Shown: positions 51,249 to 60,960 of the stretch, one piece after another
How the letters are laid out: every line of letters begins with the position of its first letter
How positions within the stretch are numbered: position 1 is the first letter of the stretch
Assembly (NCBI GenBank): GCA_963920705.1
Contig: OY987228.1
Span: forward strand, 18,732,565-18,796,564
Source of the DNA: Odiellus spinosus
Taxonomy: Eukaryota > Arthropoda > Arachnida > Opiliones > Phalangiidae
Direction: 5' to 3'
DNA: 64,000 nt
Made by a program: the position numbers and the translations under genes
The notes under the pieces: generated by a model
Database searches by the model: none
Told to the model about the DNA's origin: nothing
Seen by the model: only the letters and a program-made list of their open reading frames with translations

Positions 51249-51697
51249 ACAAATAAAATTTATTAAATGGAAAATGAAACAAGTTGCTTATTGTTAATAA
51301 GAAAAAAAATAGTAGGGTGGATTTACAGCTAATAAAAGTCGCACACAATTTTACGAAAATGGGGAGATATAAAGTCAATAAAGAGGTGTCTAAGTTTGAA
51401 TACAGCTTTTTAAAAGAAAGAAAAAACTAAAAGGTCCATAAACCTTCAAACAAAAAGGTGACAGCATCACTTCAACAACTTTGTCATATTGATATCGGTG
51501 AAATTACGTTGTCAGTGAACATTAAATAAAACTTAATTTAGTTTCTTTTAGGCATTAAAAAGTGGAGTTTCGTTTAGGCTATAAAAAAAGTATATTGTGA
51601 ATAGAATATAATTAAAATAACGAGGACGTTCTAGTAGAATTTATTAACAAAAGCAACTTGTGCCTTTATATTATTATTATTTCATTGTCCCTAAAAG

Positions 51698-52396
51698 TTT
51701 TAAGGGGAGAATGAAGATAGACAAGTAATTTGTTAGTAAAATAATAGCTTCTTTCCACAGTAAAACATTCAAGAAGCGTAGCTGATAAATTGAGCAACAA
51801 TTGGAAAATAAAAGATTCAAATATTGGCAACAACCCCTTTGTCCAATCAATCACGAGACCTTGTCCTAAAGGCGTTTTTCTTTGGTCAGGTCATGTAGCG
51901 CTTACAAAGCTACTTGCGCAACATTTTTGCAAGTCCTCAAGGAACAGTACGAGTAGTCCAAAGATAAACGCCATCAGTAAAAGTATCCTTGGCAAACTTA
52001 ATTGTACGTTTGTTCATTTTTACACAGCTTGTTTCAGGGGGGAGTTGGATGCATTTTATTAAGTAAAAGGTAGGGAATCTTCAAGGAGCAATGCAGAATA
52101 TATTGCTTCAGAGAAACCCAAACAAAAAAAGGCATTAATTATGGCAAATTAAAGCATAACCAGACTTTGTCTGCTAAACTAGGCCTACTTCAAAACTGGA
52201 TATAAAGAAAAGGTAAAGATTTAAGGGGAATTTAAGTATAACACTAGTTTCTCTGATAAAACTAGGTGTTAATCTTACTGGATATTAAGAAATAGGAGGC
52301 AAAATGTAATGTTATAAAGGATACTTCATGTAGGTCAAATTTCAGGAAAATTGTAAACAGATAAAATTGCTGTTTGGCTTCATTCTCCCTTTAAAG
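51698..52396. mobile_element. TTAAAGGGAGAATG-family element, copy 2 (about 700 bp)
   Basis: Starts TTTTAAGGGGAGAATGAAG and ends CTTCATTCTCCCTTTAAAG, good inverted termini. It is about twice the length of copies 1 and 3, with an internal TTTAAGGGGAA word near 52222 that may mark a nested copy. A 90-codon plus frame inside is not recognised. Confidence 0.65.
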
Positions 52397-52751
52397 ATTT
52401 TATTTTGCACTCCCTTTACGATTTTAGAAAATGAAATACCGAGTATAATAGTTGTTTTTAAACTCGATAAATAATATATTCATTGTAAATTGGAATAGGT
52501 TTCAATTAAAGTTAATAGACCATTTATAAAAATTATTTACTCTCCTAAGAAAAAAAATTCAATGGGAAATTATTCTGGCCTGGTTTTTACGCAACGTTTG
52601 AGCCAAGTGAAAACCAAACACAGAGGTGATAAGTTTCTTTCTAAAAGAAAAAAAGAAAAAATGGTGTATTTCAACTTAAGTGGTGGATTTTCATGGTAGT
52701 GTTTTTTTTTTTTTTTTTTTTTTGATGAAACAAAATAATTTAGGAAGAAAC

Positions 52752-53806
52752 TTAAAGTTTGCATAGACAGAATACTAATGGAATAAAGGCACCAATAGCG
52801 ACGAATATCGGTAGCAACGTGCTAGAATCGTCTGTGCTGTATGGGTTTGGACTCCTCGGACCAGATGGTCTCCTGGCTTGAGCGGTTATTTGTTCCGTTT
52901 TAATATCTTCCTCTTCTTCTTCTTTACTATCCCACCGGGATAAAGAAGCTAGTTGTGGCACGTCTATTTTCAATTTAAAGAGAAAAACAATTAGATAATA
53001 ATTTGCAGAGATATCACCATCCAATAAGAAGTTAGTTTAAAACTTAAAATACCCATTAAGGTTCCTCGCATCACAAAAATAGCGTTTACTTTTGGATTAT
53101 CTCTATAGCCCTAAAATGAACAACCTCCGAAGATTAAAATCTACTAAACGTACAAATTTAGGTATTATTTTCTTTCGAGTTACGTACTTTTATGAATTCA
53201 ACTTTAATTTTTCCATCGTGTTCCGATTCTTCTCCATTTACAATAATTTTATTTCCTTTAACTTTGAATGGAATGTGTTCGTCGTGCGCAACTCCTTTAC
53301 CAACTTTGGCAAAGATATCCAAATCAGATACCACAGTGTGCACTCCGTTTAAAACTACATCAAAGACCTACGAGCGTAGTATATTTAATTGAAACCCTGA
53401 CAGCCACGTTTAAAGGCTTTTAAGGAAAAGAGATTAATCTTACCTTCATCCCAGGAGAGTTAAAATACACTTCGCAAAATTTTAAAACTAAAACATAATC
53501 CCCATCGCGATTGACTGGTATGTCGTAACCGAAAGTACCTTGATGGTATCTTTCGGTTTGGTATAAAATTTGATCGGCTCTATTGACCCGACCGATGATT
53601 AGCTGTTTACCGTAATCGGACGAAGTACCGATTTTCCCGTGTAAAGGGTCTCTTTTATAATTTATTCCGTTTTCATTATCCACGTAACTTTCACCACCCG
53701 CGTTAATAGCGTAAATGATTTCGCCTATGCACGTTACACTTTGAAAACTACACGCTATGCAAAGGCTTAGCAAGACGAACAGGGCAGATTTAGGTAGCGT
53801 AAACAT
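52752..53806 (-). CDS. MLEC: Malectin, complete, 4 exons
   Basis: ER-resident type I membrane lectin that binds Glc2-N-glycans early in glycoprotein quality control and associates with ribophorin I in vertebrates. Exons on the minus strand: 53806-53444, 53367-53188, 53110-53053, 52963-52752; GT-AG introns of 76, 77 and 89 bp; 270 residues (human 292). Residues 1 to about 26 form a signal peptide. The malectin domain begins IYAINAGGESYVD and includes GINYKRDPLHGK, QILYQTERYHQGTFGYDIP, DYVLVLKFCEVYF and SDLDIFAKVG, keeping the aromatic and Asp-rich sugar-site region. An acidic run KEEEEED (214-220) follows, then GPRSPNPYSTDDSS and a single C-terminal membrane helix at about 249-268 ending LCKL. 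It is transcribed away from the Derlin gene. Confidence 0.97.
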
Positions 53807-54430
53807 AGTTTTTTACTAGGGATTTCACGACAAAACGAAAAAAGGTAACGTTTTTCGGCGTTCAATACTGTAATTAGCATTAATTTTTAATCGCGTAAAT
53901 CATACTTTATTCGTAATTATACGTGAAAATCCGGCGAACCGCTTCAAACGACACGTCCATCTTGATTTTTTTTACCGGCGTCACAAAAAAATTGGCTGTC
54001 AGAGCCTGTCAGACTGTCAGTCCCTTGGAAATAACCCTTGCAGTCGTCTGGATGGGTCCAGTGTTTTGGTGTTCTTTATTAGCGTAATATTACGGCTATA
54101 TTAGACCTTTTTGATGTTAAATAATATAATATTCTAATTGTCGACGTATAAGAGTTCAATATTACTTCAAAAATGACCTAATATAATTTGTAAGTAAAGA
54201 GAACTAACAAGCCATAGAGGTGCCTACACGTAATATAATGATGGGGTTAAAGGTCATGGCATCTTCAAAGTAGTGGCGTTCTTCGCCTTTGACAGTGTAT
54301 TGAACAAATACAAAATAGAACTAGATGTCATGACTCTTCAAATCTAAGGGATTTGGTTGTTATTGTTTGTGATTATATGTTTAACCAATAGCTATAAAAG
54401 ACATAAAGGATTCATTAAATATCCACAAAC
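53807..54430. promoter_or_regulatory. Shared malectin/Derlin intergenic promoter region
   Basis: 624 bp separate the two divergent start codons, so the interval must hold both promoters. On the Derlin side a CCAAT word at 54384-54388 is followed by TATAAAAG at 54393-54400, only about 30 bp before the ATG, which would leave a very short leader. On the malectin side I see no TATA box. ACACGTCC at 53951-53958 reads GGACGTGT on the minus strand, one base from the XBP1-type TGACGTGK core, and GGCGTCAC lies at about 53975. Assignment of these words to unfolded-protein-response factors is inference. Confidence 0.55.
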
Positions 54431-55929
54431 ATGGCTCTCGCACTTCATCAAGAATACATGCAAATTCCCGTGGTTACAAGAGCATACACCACGGCCTGTA
54501 TTTTAACGACTGTTGCTGTGGTAATATACTTTTTTTAAGTACTAAATTAACTTTTAGTTATATTACATTATCTAAAGACCTTGTTTTCTATTCAGCAATT
54601 AGATATTGTTTCGCCGTTCCAACTTTATTTCAACCCAGATCTCATATTTTGGCGCTATCAGGTCTGTATTTATTACTATCTTTTAATATTTTAATGTTTT
54701 TTTCTCTTGACTATCCTTATTATATTTTCAGATATGGCGTCTGATTACGACGTTTCTATTTTTCGGCTCATTCGGGTTTAATTTTCTATTTAATATTATA
54801 TTTACATATCGATATTGTAGAATGTTAGAAGAGGGATCCTTTAGAAACAGACCAGCCGATTTCTTTTTCATGTTTCTCTTTGGATCAGTCGTGATGGTCG
54901 TATCCTTTCGTTATAAAATTCTTAATTCTATGAGAAGGAATATTTTTTTCCTTAACAATATAATTATAAAGTTCATTGCCATGTTTGTCAATTTGCTCTT
55001 TTTAGGTCAAGCGTTTACGATTATGCTAGTCTATATTTGGAGTCGTAGAAACCCATTTATAAGAATGAATTTCTTTGGTTTACTCAACTTTCAAGCACCT
55101 TACCTACCATGGGTTCTATTGGGCTTTTCCGTATTGCTTGGAAATTCCGTTATGGTTGATTTGATGGGTTAGTAGCCATTTAAGTTATTTCTAAAATATT
55201 TTGCGTCGTGTCATTATATATAAACTTCAATTCTAATTATTAATTATTAGGAATTGCCGTTGGTCACTTATATTATTTTCTCGAGGATGTTTTTCCAAAT
55301 CAACCCGGTGGTATTAGAATTCTACAAACGCCGAGATTTTTGTAAGTTAGAACCAAAAATATTTCGTAATGATTTTAATTAATCAATTCGGTCTTATTGG
55401 TTAAACCACGAGTATATTTAAAAAAAAAACTTCGTTGCTAAGTAAGAAGGAGCCCAAACTACTAATGTTAAAACTCGCAAACAACAAGATTTCCTCCCAT
55501 GATTATCTAATTGACTAACTTTGAATTGGAATTTAGAAACTGGCCTCGGTTTAATTATATTAAATTAATTAACGAGACTGCTACTTCATGGTTGAGAAAA
55601 AGTTTATTACATTTAACGTTTCTGAAAAGCTTATGGACGTGCTAGTCCTTAATTCTCAAGGCAGCGCGGCTCAGTCTCTGAATAACAACACTAAAAATGG
55701 TGGTGTCTCAATCAGCTGAGTTTTACAACGAAATGTTCAATACGTTTCTTATAAACTCCTGGTTAAACTTTTTATTGGTATCAGTTAAATTACGATATCG
55801 GCCAATACTAGAAATAATGTTTTCTTTTTAATTGAACAAAAAAGGAAAATCTTATTGGAACCGCAACAAAATGATCCGAATTATAATCCGCTACCTGAAG
55901 ATCGACCCGGTGGGTTTAACTGGCAGTGA
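54431..55929 (+). CDS. DERL2: Derlin-2-like ERAD membrane protein, complete, 6 exons
   Basis: Rhomboid pseudoprotease of the ER membrane that helps retrotranslocate misfolded proteins. Exons: 54431-54520, 54596-54661, 54732-54899, 54972-55167, 55251-55341, 55845-55929; GT-AG, 231 residues (human DERL2 239). The N-terminus keeps the YMQIP and TRAYTTAC wording; the WR motif is W54-R55 and a GxxxG motif is G174-G178. [48 protein letters not shown] and [15 protein letters not shown] are near-identical to other Derlin-2 proteins, and [15 protein letters not shown] fits the tail. Intron 3 (72 bp) has length divisible by three and no stop, so reading through it would add 24 residues within a membrane helix; alignment to human favours splicing. 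The protein stops at GGFNWQ, just before the p97-binding SHP box of human Derlin-2. Derlin-3 is the alternative name; Derlin-2 is the usual ancestral one. Confidence 0.95.
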
Positions 55930-56431
55930 CAGTCTAAACATTATTCATTTTTTTCTACAGTGAATTAATAATAAAAATAATATATATAAAATTGAAATAT
56001 ATACCGATATTTAATAAAGACCACTATGTCAATAGTATCTATTAACTATTCACAAAATTTTAGTATTTAAATATGAAAAGCATCATTGACTTATTCTGAA
56101 ATCATTTCCGATAAACAGAAAATACCAAAAAATACATCTACTCTCAACCCTTGTTTGATTATTTTGTGAATACCAATTTCACGCCAAATTTATAGTTAAT
56201 AATGTTTTGTATGAAGACATTAAATGTTTTATTAAATAAAATGAAAAAGAAGCGTTTTTATTCATATATACATGTTAGAATTAAAAACAGGTGACGACAA
56301 AGCAAGGGAACATATTTAAATCAAAGGTAACCTTAGCATCCTATGTGTTCAAGCTAAGCATGAGCTAAGTTTACTAAAGAGAACACCAGAGGTGGCCTGA
56401 ACAATTATGTAACATACTCTTGCACTTTTAA
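55930..56431. other. Derlin 3' flank
   Basis: AT-rich; includes the candidate Derlin poly(A) signals. No gene. Confidence 0.45.
55970..55975 (+). terminator. Candidate poly(A) signal AATAAA for Derlin
   Basis: AATAAA 41 bp after the Derlin stop; another at 56013-56018. A pyrimidine tract ending in ACAG just upstream (55945-55960) also looks like a splice acceptor, so an alternative last exon cannot be excluded. Confidence 0.45.
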
Positions 56432-56835
56432 CTTAAAGGGAGAATGCAGCCCTGCAACAAGTGATTTTTATTCTTGTTGAAAGAGGCCTAATCCTACAAT
56501 AAAAAAAATTATGAACAATTATTAAACTCGAAATATATTTTAAACTTACCCGGAAAATAAGCTTAGCTGAATCCATGAAGATCCTGAATTTCTTCGCATT
56601 GAAGGTCAGCGACCAATCAAATGTTTTTTTAAGTCTTACTGCATGATATCTCCCTTTCACGACAGGCCTTTGCCCATTGGTCGCTAACCCATGAATGAAA
56701 AAATTTATTTCTTTTTTAATATATGTTTGTAATTATTCTTACTGGTGGATTAGCCCTATTTAAATTATATGGAATCAATAAAAAAAAAAAAAAAAAAAAA
56801 AACACTTTTTTTTAGGTTGCATTCTCCCTTTAAAG
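56432..56835. mobile_element. TTAAAGGGAGAATG-family MITE, copy 3 (404 bp)
   Basis: Left terminus CTTAAAGGGAGAATGCAG, right terminus GCATTCTCCCTTTAAAG. Internal CGGAAAATAAGCTTAGCTGA, TTCTTCGCATTGAAGGTC and a pair around CGACCAATCAAA / TTGGTCGCTAACCC match copy 1. A run of about 22 A at 56779-56801 interrupts the right arm. Confidence 0.8.
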
Positions 56836-58930
56836 GATGCTAAAGTAACATTCAGAATCACGCAGAAATTTCAGAACGTATAAAGCTATAAGCTCGCTAT
56901 CTCTATGCTTATTATAAATATTAAGAGGTACGTGCTGCGATTTCTACCTGGTTCTGACTTTGGGTTTTAGAATCTTCGAGACTTATCCTGCAATCACGTA
57001 TCTTTAGATTTGTTGCTTGATGGGTTATAACGTATTATAAAGTTCCAGCTATTGCGAGTTTAGTTTATGGAGTAACTTTCGGAGCTAAAGTTTATTTCTC
57101 TTTAAAGCGTATCATTTTTCTCTCTGATTAAATCTAAAATCTTTCGGATAAGAAATATAACTTCGCAACATTAAAATAGTTTTCAAGGTATTCTTGAAAC
57201 GCGTCTAGCTCTGACTGGCGCCATTAATCAGAAAATTCTCGCCCTAAGAACATATTTTTTTCTTTTTCTCCAATTTTTTTCTGGGTGAATCTGTTAGTCT
57301 ATAGGGCCACCAACGAAGTCCGGGGTCATATGGTTTTTTGGACAAACTCGTTCCTTTTGGCAATGATGGAGTGCGTTTCGATTAAACGCTACATCCCTCA
57401 CATGTGACAAAAAAAGAAAAAGAAACACTTTTTGGTCCTTGCCTCGCCATCCGTTATAGATAACCTCAACCTTACGTATATCTCAAACACCCCTCTCTTT
57501 CCCCTTTTGCGAACAACGAAGCGCAAAAGTTATTAGATCATTTATACCGTGGGTATATTGGCCCCTACGGGGATCTAGAGAACATATTGACTCGTTGGAA
57601 ATTGGCTCTATGATATTTTGTTGCACCGTGCTCTTGTAATATCTGGATTTTTATGATTTATCGAAATCCCTCAATGTGTCTTTTTACTGTACCCCCAAAA
57701 TTTATATTATACCAGTTAATCCCACTGATTTGCAAAACATGACCCAAATTCTAGTAACAGGGATTGCGTGATGTAGGGATCAAAGAAAACAATCTTTGCT
57801 CCGAGATACGTTTCAACCTTGAAGGAAAAAAAACAGTATTTTGTAGTAGAAACTGTACACGCGATAACATGGGTGGTCATTATGTTAACTACAATTACCC
57901 AGTAAACCCCGGTCTTAGGTTGGACATAATCTTTATCTGCCACTGTGCATGGGTAGCGACATGAGACCAAGAAAGGCATGCTGGGAAGTCAGCCGCAAAA
58001 TGCATCAACTGTTCCATTGCAGAATACTAAGTTCTCTCCTCCAAGGCTCAACAACTGTTCTATCCTCTATAACCCAGAAACAGTAGAAAGTGGAGAAATA
58101 CGGGGGTCTCATATAGGAGACAGCGCGCTTAATTCCTGTTAGGATAAATGATACCCTGTACATGTATACCAGATAAGAAAAAAAGCGCCAATAATTGGTT
58201 TATCCCGTTTTACGACCCATCCATAATTAGAAGCAAACTTCTTCCAATTTTGCAAAACATATCTTTTTTTTTGCCCCACAATTTATTAAAACAAAGTTTC
58301 GACGCGTGCAACCACGCTGGTTATCTGGCAAGATCCAAGACACAGAAAAAAAACGCAATCTTTTCCCTGTCAAAGATTTATCTTTTCTTTTTCTACTTAT
58401 TTCGCACTCCTTTTTTTCTTTCTCCCAACCTTCTTTCTCATCTCTCCGGAAATTTCCATTTGGGCTTTTTGAGAAACGATCGCAATGACAGCTTTTCGCC
58501 AAAACGTTGCACTTTCGGTCGAGGGGGGAGGGAGCAGTTACTTCGTGTTTATGTGTACATCGAATAATAATAATATTTATTTCACAACGAAAAGTTGCAG
58601 GCAACCACAAGTCTATTCCGCCATGGGTAGTTGCCTGGATAAATACCAAAAGCGGGAAGATCAGGGGGTACAACAGACCCGAACGAGTATGACTAGAGTA
58701 AAATGTCCTACAACCGAGGTGATCGTGTACTTATCACAAATGATTGCGTAGCCCTTCACTGAAACAGGGACACATTTGAGTGGGTCTCTGAGTAAGACGA
58801 CGAGTAAAGTTTTAGTGTAGCAATGGTACAAGGGTGCAAATTGTAATAGTGTACAACATTTGTCGAATTGTCGGTTCCCTCGCTTTCACGTGGTGGCGCG
58901 TATTAACGCTCGATTGGAATTTCGATTTTT
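56836..58930. other. No recognised gene; unusually long overlapping ORFs at 57.7-58.75 kb
   Basis: Open frames of 87 (57716-57979 -), 139 (58148-58567 +), 148 (58227-58673 -) and 88 codons (58485-58751 +) overlap in less A/T-rich sequence. None resembles a known domain, and strong overlap on both strands suggests composition rather than coding. A small exon of an unseen gene cannot be excluded. Confidence 0.25.
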
Positions 58931-59520
58931 ACCTCCCCGACTGAACTTTAGTTCAGGGGGAGGTATTACACTGGTCGTGTCTGTGTGTCTGTCTGTGTGT
59001 CTGTCTGTGTGTCTGTCTGTGTGTCTGTCTGTGTAAGCGGATATCCTGTGTAAACGGAAGTCACGTGACCTAGCTCGTGGAGCCAAAAGTCTAGAGACGT
59101 AATCATACCAGCTTATCGTTCAATTCCGGGGAATTACCTCCTTTAAGCGTGGCTGCCACATTGAGTTTCAAGTGTCGTGCAAAGACATACAACAGGACGT
59201 CTCCCATTGCACATCATCGCATTCCACCATCCACTTTACGGTCGAACCTCGATGCTGAACAGCCGAAGGCGATTACAAGCAATGGGACGTCTCCCACTGT
59301 CATAATCACCTCCGACCATCCCCGCACCAAGGTCCAACCTCCAGTTTCCGATCTCAGCGTTCCATACTAGCGAGGCGTCCCCCACTAGTACAGTTCACAT
59401 CAACCTTCCACTGACTCCAAACATCGCCCCACCAATGGGTAAATTGCGTCGCCAAGCGCCTAGAGATCAAGAATCAGCAAGACATTGAAAGGGGGGGGTT
59501 TTCCCCCTAACTTCATGGCC
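58931..59520. repeat. Hairpin plus CTGT microsatellite and GC-richer segment
   Basis: ACCTCCCCGACTGAAC and GTTCAGGGGGAGGT form a hairpin at 58931-58964. At 58981-59034 follow four-plus copies of CTGTGTGTCTGT (12 bp), read on the minus strand as a TDRH peptide repeat. From 59140 to 59420 the base composition is near balanced, with the word GGGACGTCTCCCA or close variants three times (about 59195, 59282, 59366). The combination looks like a dispersed repeat unlike the rest of the window; family unknown. Confidence 0.5.
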
Positions 59521-60443
59521 ATCACGCACGGTTACTTCGATTAATATAGCCCTTCGAAAGGTTTATATAGTATCTTTTTGGAACGTATGCAAATTAGCCT
59601 CATGGGGTGATTTTGTTTGATATTGTTTAGGGAAATGAAACGCAATATTAATTTATATTATAATTAAAAATATTAAAATGGTTCATCTTAATCTAATTAA
59701 TTAGAAAGTCGAAAAATTAATTTAAAATTCGAGATAGTTTAGAAGTTATTTGAGAATTTATGCAAAAATTTAAAGAAATTTGACCGATTAATGGCAGTTT
59801 TAGTTGGCAGCATGCGCCTAAGCTATTTTCCATACATATCATTTACTCGAAAAAGCAAAGGTATAACGGGCAGTATAGGCTTATCTCTGGTGCAAACTTG
59901 GGGTGGATTGAAGAACTTAAATAAAGGTGCGTTTACACGGGTATGGAAGATTGAAACAACATAATTTAGATAAGAGATAAGACAATAATAACTTCGATTA
60001 TACTCGGTGAATTTTTAACCAGTTCAAGGGGAATTGGTGTATAAGATTTGAAGCTGAGGCGGATTTATGCATAATGTTAAACCACTTAAGAAAAATGATA
60101 GTCGTGAAAACTCTCCTCGAACAGAAGTAGAGTAGGTTTCCAGTGTATTTGTGACACGTGTAAAATCGAGTTCGCCAGCACGCGAGTATGTGTAGACCAC
60201 TAAATTTGAAGTCGGAAACCTCTTTACGCATGGAAAATATCAATGTGATTTTTTTTTGATATTCTTGGGAGAATCAGCTTCATGTATGGGGAAATATCGT
60301 AATCTTCTGGCAAACTTGCAAACAGTGGCGTATTTGGTTTTAATTACTGGCACGGATTTTCAAATTAATTTTTTTATAATTTTCGCGCGTTTCGCAAATG
60401 TATTTCGTGCGAAATTGTGTACATGCGCAGAGCGAACCAGGTT
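59521..60443. other. No recognised gene; possible outer transposon end
   Basis: AT-rich. AAAGGTGCGTTTACACGG at 59924-59941 resembles a transposon terminus and loosely resembles the complement of the right end of the next element (ending GAATCCGGCTTTAG), so the 60.4-kb element may be part of a 1-kb one. Confidence 0.35.
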
Positions 60444-60960
60444 AACGCGGATACACACAGACCTGTTTTTACGCGTTTCACGCTCGTGAACTCAAAGAAG
60501 TACCATTAGCACGCGCGAGCGAGGTGCAAACCACTCTAGAAAAATTTTGTACACCTGATTCCAGATTCATTTGATTGTCAGTGATTCCGAATCAATTCGC
60601 GTGATTCCGAATTGATTCGTGATTCCGAATCGATTCTCGTGATTCCGAATCGATTCGCGTGATTCCGAATCGATTCGCGTGATTCCGTATCGATTCGCGT
60701 GATTCCGTATCGATTCTCGTGATTCCGAATCGATTCGCGTGATTCCGAATCGATTCGCGTGATTCCGTATCGATTCTCCTGATTCCGAATCGATTCGCGT
60801 GATTCCGAATCGATTCGCGTGATTCCGTATCGATTCTCCTGATTCCGAATCGATTCGCGTGATTCCATTTAGTTTGTACACCTGATTCCAAGAGTGGTTT
60901 GCCCATTGCCCCTCGCGCGTGACCGTGAAAAGCGTGAAAATAGGTCTGTGTGAATCCGGC
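60444..60960. mobile_element. Foldback element enclosing a minisatellite, about 517 bp
   Basis: The left arm (60447-60540) has CGGATACACACAGACCTG, ACGCGTTTCACGC and GCAAACCACTCT; the right arm (60893-60958) has AGAGTGGTTTGC, GCGTGAAAATAGGTC and TGTGTGAATCCGG, inverted. Between the arms lies a 20-bp tandem array. A directly repeated GTACACCTGATTCCA lies just inside each arm. Non-coding. Confidence 0.8.
60582..60866. repeat. 20-bp minisatellite, about 14 units, with 60-bp higher-order pattern
   Basis: Unit GATTCCGAATCGATTCGCGT, with a near-palindromic GAATCGATTC core. Variants GTATCGATT and TCTCCT recur every third unit across 60721-60840, giving two copies of a 60-bp higher-order unit. One early unit is 18 bp. 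All three minus-strand frames are open through it (96-125 codons), each encoding the same 20-residue periodic peptide with RNHANRFGI wording. Confidence 0.93.

Noticed and set aside
53092-53392. Plus-strand ORFs over malectin exons
   Set aside because: Antisense shadows of malectin exon 2.
58886-59086. TDRH repeat peptide as a protein gene
   Set aside because: It is the translation of the CTGT microsatellite; no supporting coding signal.
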